Below, piece after piece: positions 1 to 5,722 of a DNA stretch of 7,572 bases (position 1 is its first letter; the number at the start of each line of letters is the position of its first letter). A program made the translations under genes and the position numbers. The notes beneath the pieces were generated by a model. That model ran no database searches and had not been told where the DNA came from. It saw only the letters and a program-made list of their open reading frames with translations. The stretch comes from Pseudobdellovibrio sp. (GTDB lineage: Bacteria; Bdellovibrionota; Bdellovibrionia; Bdellovibrionales; Bdellovibrionaceae), in contig JANWIU010000058.1 in the NCBI GenBank assembly GCA_025449725.1, forward strand, positions 1-7,572, in the 5' to 3' direction.

Positions 1-1
1 C

Positions 2-976
2 AAAAAAATCTCTGCAATGAAAGACATGATCGGCGTTCTTGAAGCTGTTGCTAAACAAGGCCGTCCACTTTTAATCATCGCTGAAGATGTTGACGGTGAA
101 GCATTAGCAACTTTGGTTGTTAATAAATTGCGCGGCACTCTTCATGTGTGCGCTGTTAAAGCTCCGGGTTTCGGTGACCGTCGTAAAGCAATGTTGGAAG
201 ACATCGCGGTATTGACTGGCGGTACTGTAATCTCTGAAGACGTTGGTATGAAGTTAGAGCAAGCTAACGCTACTCACCTTGGTGTTGCTAAGCGCGTAGT
301 TGTTGATAAAGACAACACAACTGTAATCGATGGCGCCGGTAAAAAAGCAGACATCACTGCACGTGTTAACCAAATCAAAGCTCAAGTTGAAGAAACAACT
401 TCTGACTACGATAAAGAAAAACTGAAAGAGCGTTTAGCTAAATTGGCTGGCGGCGTAGCTGTTATCCACGTTGGTGGCGGTTCTGAAGTTGAAATGAAAG
501 AGAAAAAAGCCCGCGTTGAAGATGCATTGAATGCAACTCGCGCTGCGGTTGAAGAAGGTATCGTTGCAGGCGGCGGAACAGCTTTACTGCGCGCTTCTCA
601 AAAAATCGTTACAACTAAATTCACTGAAGAAGAAGCTTTCGGCGCTAAAATCATCAAACGCGCTTGTGAAGAGCCTGTTCGTCAAATCGCTGCTAACGCA
701 GGATTAGACGGAGCTATCGTTGTTGACCGTATCCTTCAAGAAAAAGGCGGCAGCTATGGTTACAACGCTTTCACAGATGAATACACTGACTTGTTAAAAG
801 ACGGTGTTATTGATCCGGTTAAAGTGGTTCGTTGTGCATTAACAAATGCAGCTTCTGTATCTTCATTGATGCTGACAACTGAAACTATGATCGCTGAAGC
901 TCCTAAAAAAGATTCTCCGGCAATGCCAGGTGGCGGCGGCGGAATGGGCGGCATGGGCGGAATGGACATGATGTAA
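2..976 (+). CDS. groEL: Chaperonin GroEL (60 kDa), C-terminal part, 5' end outside the window
   Basis: This is the C-terminal ~324 residues of GroEL, the ATP-driven chaperonin that folds proteins in the cytoplasm with GroES. The frame is open from the window edge, entering at the apical-domain sequence KKISAMKDM. It corresponds to about residue 225 of the ~548-aa E. coli protein, so roughly 220 residues lie upstream. The ATG at 17 is internal, not the start. Visible landmarks are LLIIAEDVDGEALATLVVN, the strongly conserved VKAPGFGDRRKAM, VEMKEKKARVEDAL with the catalytic Asp (codon 521-523, E. coli D398), AGGGTALL, and DGVIDPVKV with the nucleotide-contacting Asp (codon 812-814, E. coli D495). 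The protein ends in a Gly/Met tail, GGGGGMGGMGGMDMM, typical of bacterial GroEL. No internal defect is seen. groES is probably upstream but is not in view. Family assignment is certain. Confidence 0.98.
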   Translation, partial: KKISAMKDMIGVLEAVAKQGRPLLIIAEDVDGEALATLVVNKLRGTLHVCAVKAPGFGDRRKAMLEDIAVLTGGTVISEDVGMKLEQANATHLGVAKRVVVDKDNTTVIDGAGKKADITARVNQIKAQVEETTSDYDKEKLKERLAKLAGGVAVIHVGGGSEVEMKEKKARVEDALNATRAAVEEGIVAGGGTALLRASQKIVTTKFTEEEAFGAKIIKRACEEPVRQIAANAGLDGAIVVDRILQEKGGSYGYNAFTDEYTDLLKDGVIDPVKVVRCALTNAASVSSLMLTTETMIAEAPKKDSPAMPGGGGGMGGMGGMDMM

Positions 977-1031
977 TCGCTAGCGCGATTACGTACGGAA
1001 TTCTGAATACCGTTAACAGTATTCAGAATTC
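974..1031 (+). repeat. Two tandem perfect inverted repeats just after groEL
   Basis: The first repeat overlaps the groEL stop codon: 7-bp arms 974-980 and 985-991 (TAATCGC/GCGATTA) around a 4-nt loop. The second has 13-bp arms, 998-1010 and 1019-1031 (GAATTCTGAATAC/GTATTCAGAATTC), around an 8-nt loop. Neither is followed by a T-run, so they are not classic terminators by themselves. They sit between the groEL stop and the terminator at 1061-1087. They could protect the 3' end of the groEL mRNA or bind a protein; the role is inferred only from position. Confidence 0.7.
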
Positions 1032-1060
1032 AGATCCGAATACTGATACTGAATTCGAAG

Positions 1061-1087
1061 ACCCAGGGCTAAAATCCCGGGTTTTTT
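1061..1087 (+). terminator. Intrinsic terminator of groEL
   Basis: A GC-rich stem, ACCC-(bulged A)-GGG with loop CTAAAAT and CCCGGGT on the 3' side, runs straight into TTTTTT at 1082-1087. This is a standard Rho-independent terminator about 85 nt after the groEL stop, so the lipoprotein gene downstream needs its own promoter. Confidence 0.85.
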
Positions 1088-1249
1088 ATTTTGTATATTT
1101 ATTTTTGTCTAACTATGGAGCTGAAAAACAACTCCCGTTTATTTGTCGAAATTTTTAATATCCTAAAAGTCACTATTTCTGTCTCAAGATAGAACACTCA
1201 GCCTTTAAAATCATTTTCCGGGTTCCGACAAGTTAATCTGTTGATGAAC

Positions 1250-1254
1250 AGGAG
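1250..1254 (+). promoter_or_regulatory. Shine-Dalgarno AGGAG that fixes the lipoprotein start
   Basis: AGGAG lies 8 nt before ATG 1263 but only 2 nt before the in-frame TTG at 1257, so the ATG is the credible start. I found no convincing sigma-70 promoter between 1088 and 1249. A TAAAAT at 1206-1211 could be a -10 element, but it has no good -35 partner. Confidence 0.7.
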
Positions 1255-1262
1255 AATTGAAA

Positions 1263-2375
1263 ATGAAAACTATCAAACCATCTATTCTTATACTCGCGAT
1301 CGGTTCTGTAATTGTTTTTGCCAGCTGTAAAAAAAGTGAAACCACAACCAGCTCTAACATTGCAACTGAAGTTGTTCAAAACCTAGAAACGATCAGTGCC
1401 AACTATACGCCGGATTCTTTAGCCGATAACTCATCGTCATCGGTTGCTGCAAATGCATCTATTCAGTCTTCTGATGATCCTTGCGAAGGAGTAACTGACT
1501 TTGCAGTTTGCCAATCCAACTTAATCAGAGCTTACATTCGTGTAGGTAAAGGCGCCGTGAATACTCTTTCCGGCATGGCCGCACAGATCGGTTCTGCTTT
1601 AGGTGAAGTCCCAGACGGCAATGCAGGGACCAGCGCCGATGGTAAAATCAGCTGGAATAAAACATCATCAGATGTTTGGAGTGTCATCTCTAGAAATGAT
1701 TCAAATGCGACGGTAGCCTACTTTTCGGTTAACAACGGAGTCTATTCATTGAAAGTAGATGCGAATAACTCTGATGATAATCCTGAAGACAAACAGTTAG
1801 AAGCAACTGTTACCTATAACAGCTCCAGCGACTGGAGTGTGGATGTTTACTTCGGAAATAACGAATGTGACGCTACTGATGTTACGGATCCTTCAAAAAT
1901 CAGAGTTAGAATGTCTAAGGTCAGTGGCTTGTGGACGGGTAAAGCTATGGTGTATGTGCCACGATGGCAGACTCCGGGTGGGTCCGCACCGACGTGCTCT
2001 ACAACATCAGGTACTAATGATATCGCCATGTACACAGAATTTGTGGGCAACCACACTTCAACTAAAGCCGCTCTACTAATGGTGCCAAGCACTGAAAACA
2101 CAACCGGGGATTTAACAAGCGCTAACTACAGTTTACCGCAGTTCTGCTCAAACTTCCCTGCAGCGTGCGGTGCAGGACCAGGTCAAGTGCCTCCGACTTT
2201 CCTGAATACTTACACCAACAACTGGTGCACCACGGGCCCGGGAACAAATCCTACTTGGGGAGATGATTGCACATCGAACTCAGCAGTCAGTGGCGCCAGC
2301 TATTCCGCATCATCTGAGTGGGTCGTGCCAAGCTTGTTAAAGGTATACTCTGTAACAATGCCAACAAGTCTGTAA
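1263..2375 (+). CDS. Predicted lipoprotein, 370 aa, unknown function
   Basis: The start is the ATG at 1263, placed by a good Shine-Dalgarno 8 nt upstream. The N-terminus is a lipoprotein signal: two Lys, a hydrophobic stretch (I8-A20), then the lipobox-like FASC with lipidated Cys22 followed by KKSE. Phe at -3 is tolerated but not ideal. Residues ~25-75 are rich in Ser, Thr, Asn and Ala and look like a flexible tether. The rest is polar and beta-rich, with SADGKISWNK and WVVPSLLKVYSVT. Eight further Cys residues (DPCEG, AVCQ, NECD, PTCS, QFCS, AACG, NWCT, DDCT) could form up to four disulfides, which suits a periplasmic or surface location. I recognise no family. It stands alone behind the groEL terminator and converges with the minus-strand gene, one base separating the stops. 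Lipoprotein call is firm; function unknown. Confidence 0.85.
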   Translation: MKTIKPSILILAIGSVIVFASCKKSETTTSSNIATEVVQNLETISANYTPDSLADNSSSSVAANASIQSSDDPCEGVTDFAVCQSNLIRAYIRVGKGAVNTLSGMAAQIGSALGEVPDGNAGTSADGKISWNKTSSDVWSVISRNDSNATVAYFSVNNGVYSLKVDANNSDDNPEDKQLEATVTYNSSSDWSVDVYFGNNECDATDVTDPSKIRVRMSKVSGLWTGKAMVYVPRWQTPGGSAPTCSTTSGTNDIAMYTEFVGNHTSTKAALLMVPSTENTTGDLTSANYSLPQFCSNFPAACGAGPGQVPPTFLNTYTNNWCTTGPGTNPTWGDDCTSNSAVSGASYSASSEWVVPSLLKVYSVTMPTSL

Positions 2376-2376
2376 T

Positions 2377-4083
2377 TTAAAATAAGTATTCGATACCGAA
2401 TTGTTCGGTCATCAATTCTTGCTTACCGGAGCCCGCAGGGTTGGCTCTGGTAGCAGTGCCGCTGAAGCGGTTATTAATATTTGTAATGGTGAAATCGCCG
2501 CGCAAGTTGTATTTCTCAGTTAACTTGTAAACTCCAAAGAATCCAAATGAGGTCATCGTGGTGCTTGCGTTACCTGAATTTACAGGAGACTCCGACAATG
2601 ATGGATTGAAGAAAAGTTCAAATTTTCCACCAATGGTTAAAGGCATTGTTTCACTGACCGGCATCGAAGCTTTTAAAGTCATATTGATAGCCGAAACCCG
2701 GGTACTGGTAAGAGCTACAGGGGCGCTGTCACTGATGGACGTATTATAATTTGTTAATCCGAGAAGCCCTGTAAACATAATCGCATCAGTCAGCGACTCT
2801 TCGCTGGGGGCATCGCCTTCTTCTTCGTCGAAAACATAATCGTACCCAATGGACGCATTTATTTTTGTGTGATTAACACTCAAATTCGCAGGAGTTTATC
2901 CTGCAAGATCGTTTGAAATGCTGAAGCTTGAAGTTTGATAAGAAGCTTCACCGAAGAATCCGTTTTGAATGTACATGAGTACACCCAGGTTTACTCCGGG
3001 TGCAAAACTTTGTGTAGAACTGGCCTCTGTTCCATTTATCATACTGTTGGTTTCTGAATACTGAGTAATGACCCCTTGAGCAGTAAAAATACCCAACGAA
3101 TTGTGGCGGTCTAAAAGTTCTTCGCGATTAGCGACGGTTTGTTGATCTTCAGCTGGCGACGGCTGACTTTCTTCCGTCGGTTTTGATTCATTTACGGGTG
3201 CGGAGTTTGCCGTTTTTTTTTCACCGACAACTTCGCCTTCTTTATTAATTTCCGGAAGAGGGTAAGAAATGAAATCTGTTGGTAAAACTTTTGCGCCGAT
3301 ATCCACAACGCCGGTTTCTTTTTCAAAAGTTATCTGTGCGAAACTTAAATAAGTATCTGCTTTTTTAACGATTACTTTCGCAATAATTTCTTTTTCGACT
3401 CCAACAAGAAATTTTAATTTCGGATGGCGATTAAGTTTGATAATTTGTGCCAGAGTCAGCTCTTGACCGGCTTTGACGCCGTTGATTGCACCTAAGCTAA
3501 TCGTGACATCAAGGCCGCGGCGGCTCAAAACATAACCTCGATACGGAAGTTTGTTTTTCAGGCTTTGGTACATTTGTACAAACTGTTGTCTTAGTTTTGA
3601 TATCTCAAAGGTGGCTGTATCTTCAATGGATTCTTCTGCCAGTAGCAGTCCCTGATCGTGAGTAAAAAGCTTAAGCTTCGCATTCAGTCCGCGCGGTCCC
3701 TTTGTAATGAACGCCGTTAGAAGTCCCTGAGCGTTTGTTTTTGAAAGAACGTCCAAAACATCATCAGGATACAAATCATAATTTTCGATAAATTTGTTTT
3801 GGTCATGGCCGACGATCTCGGCAAAGCCCCAGGCTTTATCGGTTTGCAGAAGATCCACCAGTAATTTTTGAACGGGCTTAGCATAGATGCCATTTAAATT
3901 ATCGTAAACCGGCGCAAGCGTAATTGTTCTTAATAGAATATTTTGATCGGCTTTACTGGTATATTTTACAGGAAAAGGCGTTTTATTTTTTGCGGAACTT
4001 TGGGCGGCCCCAGGCTCTGCAAATAGTAAGAAAACAGGAATGAGGGCCACGATAAAACGACGCAAATTCAAGATGAAAATCAT
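2377..4083 (-). pseudogene. Secreted FlgT-C-like/beta-barrel protein interrupted by an in-frame TAA
   Basis: Two open stretches (4083-2899 and 2895-2380) lie in the same frame, separated only by TAA at 2898-2896. Read across it, they give one protein of ~568 residues: ISNDLAG-stop-TPANLSVNHT. The start is ATG 4083 with an AAAGGCG-type Shine-Dalgarno 12 nt upstream. A Sec signal peptide (core ~F10-F21, cleavage likely after GAA, residue 27) begins it. Residues ~183-265 contain VTISLGAINGVKAGQEL, resembling the 'inlGs.dGv..G' pattern of FlgT C-terminal-like domains. A Pro/Glu/Ser linker follows (~280-320). From ~330 on, alternating strands (GVNLGVLMYI, ASIGYDYVF, FGFFGVYKL) end in GIEYLF with terminal Phe, as in outer-membrane barrels. 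The downstream piece has only a TTG (2883) as possible start and no signal peptide, so it is not an independent gene. Truncation, sequencing error or readthrough remain open. Confidence 0.75.
2395..2409. other. Short stem-loop at the convergent gene ends
   Basis: ACCGAA-TTG-TTCGGT forms a perfect 6-bp stem with a 3-nt loop, 20 nt beyond the lipoprotein stop and inside the 3' end of the opposing gene. There is no T-run on either side, so a terminator role is weakly supported. I saw no better terminator for either convergent gene, so their transcripts may overlap. Confidence 0.3.
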
Positions 4084-4214
4084 ATGATATTTTCGCCTTT
4101 TTTATGCCGGGGCGCAACGTTAAGGCTTTTAGCAGCTGGACCTTCATCAACTTACGAAAGGCCAGCTTTGTTGATTGTAGTCGAGCCGCCATAAATTCCA
4201 GGTTAAAATGAGAC
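4084..4214. promoter_or_regulatory. Divergent intergenic region between the barrel gene and the response regulator
   Basis: These 131 bp must hold the promoters of two divergent genes, but no element close to TTGACA/TATAAT with normal spacing stands out. There is an imperfect hairpin: ATCAAC (4146-4151) pairs with GTTGAT (4170-4175), with AAAG/CTTT (4157-4160, 4166-4169) stacked inside after a 5-nt bulge. It could be an operator or a leader structure. Confidence 0.35.
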
Positions 4215-4604
4215 ATGCAATTAACTTGTCTAATTATCGAAGACGCATCGTTCATGAGAGAAATTTATCATTACTCGCTTCTTAAATGCGAAAACATCCG
4301 CATTGTCGGTGAAGCAGCTGATGGTGAAGAAGCAATTAAGTTATTGTCTGAATTGAAACCCGATATCATGCTTTTGGATTTGGTGCTTCCTTTGAAAAGC
4401 GGGCTTGATGTATTAAAAGAGGCCTCGCTGGTGTCTCCAAACACAAAGGCCATCGCCGTTTCTTCGATTGAGGACGAAAAAATTATCTCAAAAGCAAAAG
4501 CTTTGGGAGTTATCACCTACATTAAAAAGCCATTTACCAAGGCGGACTTAATCAACGCCTTTGACGAAATCAGCAAGCATTACTCCGAGGTTCAGAATGG
4601 ATGA
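4215..4604 (+). CDS. Single-domain CheY-like response regulator
   Basis: A 129-aa stand-alone receiver domain with no output domain. The acidic pair is E9-D10 (LIIEDASFMR), the phospho-acceptor D55 lies in IMLLDLVLPLKSG, the Ser/Thr switch is S83 (AIAVSSIEDE), the aromatic switch is Y102 and the invariant Lys is K105 in YIKKPFTKADL. All residues needed for phosphorylation and switching are therefore present. Such proteins normally pass a phosphoryl signal from a histidine kinase to a partner protein; no kinase is in the window. Start ATG 4215 has only a weak AGG 12 nt upstream. Its last 8 nt overlap the start of the next gene, which implies translational coupling and a shared job. It runs divergently from the barrel gene. 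Family assignment is certain; the partner and pathway are unknown. Confidence 0.95.
   Translation: MQLTCLIIEDASFMREIYHYSLLKCENIRIVGEAADGEEAIKLLSELKPDIMLLDLVLPLKSGLDVLKEASLVSPNTKAIAVSSIEDEKIISKAKALGVITYIKKPFTKADLINAFDEISKHYSEVQNG
4587..4590 (+). promoter_or_regulatory. Shine-Dalgarno GAGG inside the response-regulator gene
   Basis: GAGG ends 6 nt before ATG 4597 and selects that start over the TTG at 4561, which has no ribosome-binding site. It lies in the last codons of the response regulator, so translation of the two genes is likely coupled. Confidence 0.65.
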
Positions 4605-4977
4605 AGCAAGATTTGTATTAAAATGTTTTTTGTTCGCGGCTTTATTAGTTATGCTCTCGCAGCTTAAAACTAAGTCGGGTACTATCGAAACTGACATTCA
4701 GGCCACTCTGGTTAGCTCTCAAACCGCAGATCTGGTAAATAGGGTTGCTGATGGGGGAGTGAAAGCAGTCAAAGATCTTGGTGCTTATTTGCGAACTAAA
4801 ATTTCTTCAAGCATTCAGGGATCGCCAAGCAAAGAAGAAGTACAAGAAGCTGCTAACGTAAAACTAGAGGCAGCAGTTGTGGATACTAAGAAAGCCATTC
4901 AAAAAATTGAAGCCAGTGTAAAAACGGCCGTGAGTACGGCCCATGATGAAATCGAAGAAGTCGAAGAAATCGAATAG
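4597..4977 (+). CDS. Small membrane-anchored coiled-coil protein, 126 aa
   Basis: Start ATG 4597 overlaps the response-regulator stop in ATGGATGA, with GAGG at 6-nt spacing. Residues ~F6-L20 form one hydrophobic segment, most likely an uncleaved membrane anchor because no AxA-type cleavage site follows. The remaining ~100 residues are polar and helix-favouring, rich in Ala, Val, Lys and Glu, with heptad-like spacing (VNRVADGGVKAVKDL, KLEAAVVDTKKAIQKI), and end in an acidic tail HDEIEEVEEIE. Charges flank the anchor on both sides (D2, E3, R5, K9; K24, K26), so I cannot settle which side of the inner membrane the helical part faces. No family is recognised. The overlap with a CheY-like gene suggests it is that regulator's partner or acts in the same response, but this is inference. 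A terminator for the convergent gene lies within its 3' end. Confidence 0.8.
   Translation: MDEARFVLKCFLFAALLVMLSQLKTKSGTIETDIQATLVSSQTADLVNRVADGGVKAVKDLGAYLRTKISSSIQGSPSKEEVQEAANVKLEAAVVDTKKAIQKIEASVKTAVSTAHDEIEEVEEIE
4920..4941 (-). terminator. Minus-strand intrinsic terminator inside the convergent gene
   Basis: Read on the minus strand this is GGCCGT-ACTC-ACGGCC, a perfect 6-bp GC-rich stem with a 4-nt loop, then G and TTTTT (4924-4920). It lies about 47 nt past the stop of the 62-aa peptide gene. On the plus strand the hairpin has no following T-run, so it would stop only minus-strand transcription. It encodes KTAVSTAH on the plus strand. Confidence 0.65.
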
Positions 4978-4987
4978 AAAATTAAGA

Positions 4988-5176
4988 TTATTTTCCGGTA
5001 CCAACAGGTTGTTTTGAAGAATTAGCTTCAGAATTTCCTACTGCATTATCCGGAAGCGGGCTTACATCTGATAAAAGCATTCTTTTTTGCATCAGCAAAG
5101 GACATGGTTCCTTAGATGCTAATGCCGTCATACTTACAGAAGAGATTGCGATTGCGATAAAGAATAGAATTTTCAT
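4988..5176 (-). CDS. Small secreted peptide, 62 aa
   Basis: The start is ATG 5176, with AAGGAG at 5187-5182 and 5-nt spacing; the GTG at 5194 lies upstream of that site and is rejected. A clear Sec signal peptide (MKILFFIAIAI core) ends in ALA, with cleavage expected after residue 20. The mature part is about 42 residues, begins SKEPCPLLMQKR, is polar, rich in Ser, Pro and Asn, has one Cys and ends PVGTGK. It has its own likely promoter upstream and a terminator downstream, so it looks like a monocistronic gene and not a decayed ORF. No family is recognised. The EPCPL stretch resembles IPCPL of the 116-aa protein next door, perhaps by chance. Role unknown; export to periplasm or beyond is the only firm prediction. 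Confidence 0.75.
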   Translation of the reverse strand: MKILFFIAIAISSVSMTALASKEPCPLLMQKRMLLSDVSPLPDNAVGNSEANSSKQPVGTGK

Positions 5177-5181
5177 AAATG

Positions 5182-5187
5182 CTCCTT
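5182..5187 (-). promoter_or_regulatory. Shine-Dalgarno AAGGAG of the 62-aa peptide gene
   Basis: A strong AAGGAG on the minus strand, 5 nt before ATG 5176. It shows the short gene is likely translated and sets its start. Confidence 0.75.
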
Positions 5188-5213
5188 CACACATAAATAT
5201 CCAACTACTTGCT

Positions 5214-5242
5214 AAAATATGTAATTGCTAAGCTTGTGCCAA
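5214..5242 (-). promoter_or_regulatory. Likely sigma-70 promoter of the 62-aa peptide gene
   Basis: On the minus strand, TTGGCA (5242-5237, 5 of 6 to the -35 consensus) is followed after 17 nt by TATTTT (5219-5214, 4 of 6 to the -10 consensus). Transcription would begin near 5207, giving a leader of about 30 nt before ATG 5176. The spacing is ideal and the elements moderate. Confidence 0.5.
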
Positions 5243-5290
5243 AGAGAACAGGTTTTTTTGCAGAAAAAGAAGATGAAATTCAAGTACTTA

Positions 5291-5333
5291 CAGCTGCGTA
5301 CCGGTTTGAGACAGTCAAACTGTTAGACAGCTG
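5291..5333. repeat. Nested symmetrical palindrome between two secreted-protein genes
   Basis: Outer arms CAGCTG (5291-5296) and CAGCTG (5328-5333) enclose, after 7 nt on each side, inner arms GTTTGA (5304-5309) and TCAAAC (5315-5320) around a 5-nt loop. Alternative overlapping pairings also exist: ACAGT-CAA-ACTGT (5311-5323) and CTGT-TAG-ACAG (5320-5330). There is no adjacent T-run on either strand. It lies 29 nt after the stop of the 116-aa gene and about 50 nt upstream of the 62-aa gene's promoter. It may be an operator, a 3'-end processing element or an RNA switch; none can be chosen from sequence alone. Confidence 0.5.
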
Positions 5334-5361
5334 ATAAGCGGAAACAGATCAAATTGAGATA

Positions 5362-5712
5362 TTACTTCTCGTCTTTAACCGGAGTCGTACGTAAAGGAGA
5401 AGGAATAGGTTGGGTAGTCGCCTCACGAAGCGCATTCCCCTGTGGGCTTGATAATAATAATCCTAAATGAAGAACATTATGAACATTTCCGCTGGCTGTA
5501 GCACCTGTTCCGGCTTCAGTTACCTCTGGCTCTCTAGGTGCGGGGCAATTAGTTGCCGGCTCTCCCGGAAGAGGGCACGGAATCACATCTTGCGCCTGTG
5601 GGGCAGCAGTGGCCGGAGCTGGAGGCTGCGCCTGTGGGGCTTGTTGTTCGTTATCAGCAGCCATCGCAGATAAACTTAAAAGAAGCGAAATGGTAAGTAC
5701 CGTTTTTTTCAT
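5362..5712 (-). CDS. Small secreted protein, candidate Bd0108-like host-interaction (hit) protein
   Basis: A 116-aa exported protein starting at ATG 5712, with AGGGG 7 nt upstream; that Shine-Dalgarno overlaps the stop codon of the YD-repeat gene, so the two are probably co-translated. The signal peptide (MKKTVLTISLLL core) ends AMA, cleavage after residue 18. Residues ~23-45 are Gln/Ala/Pro-rich with APQAQ twice (25-29, 37-41). A Cys pair follows in PCPLPGEPATNCPAP (C46, C56), then a short hydrophobic stretch VHNVLHLGLLLSS (77-89) and a polar tail. I recognise no domain. Its place beside a secreted YD-repeat gene and Tad pilus genes matches bd0108 of Bdellovibrio, a genus-specific gene whose product binds Bd0109 and whose mutations alter piliation and prey-independent growth. 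Assignment is by synteny and type of protein, not by alignment. Confidence 0.8.
   Translation of the reverse strand: MKKTVLTISLLLSLSAMAADNEQQAPQAQPPAPATAAPQAQDVIPCPLPGEPATNCPAPREPEVTEAGTGATASGNVHNVLHLGLLLSSPQGNALREATTQPIPSPLRTTPVKDEK
5591..5640 (-). repeat. 14-bp direct repeat flanking a 36-bp in-frame unit in the hit-like gene
   Basis: TGCGCCTGTGGGGC occurs at 5591-5604 and again at 5627-5640 (plus-strand reading), identical over 14 bp and differing on both flanks. The offset is 36 bp. On the coding strand each copy encodes APQAQ. Slippage or recombination between copies would remove exactly 12 codons and keep the frame. Confidence 0.95.
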
Positions 5713-5722
5713 ATTTCAACCC

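Noticed and set aside
998..1056. Three GAATTC sites as a cloning scar
   Set aside because: They are parts of longer inverted repeats between natural coding sequence and a terminator, and no vector-like sequence is present.
1257..1262. TTG 1257 as start of the lipoprotein
   Set aside because: It is only 2 nt after AGGAG; ATG 1263 has the correct spacing and gives a cleaner signal peptide.
1847..2101. Minus-strand open frame opposite the lipoprotein
   Set aside because: A shadow of the lipoprotein coding frame with no start signals or recognisable composition.
2377..2883. A separate 168-aa gene starting at TTG 2883
   Set aside because: No Shine-Dalgarno or signal peptide fits it, and it is exactly in frame with the gene upstream across one TAA; it is the C-terminal half of that gene.
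4561..4596. TTG 4561 as start of the 126-aa protein
   Set aside because: No ribosome-binding site, and it would add 12 residues in front of the membrane anchor; ATG 4597 has GAGG at 6 nt.
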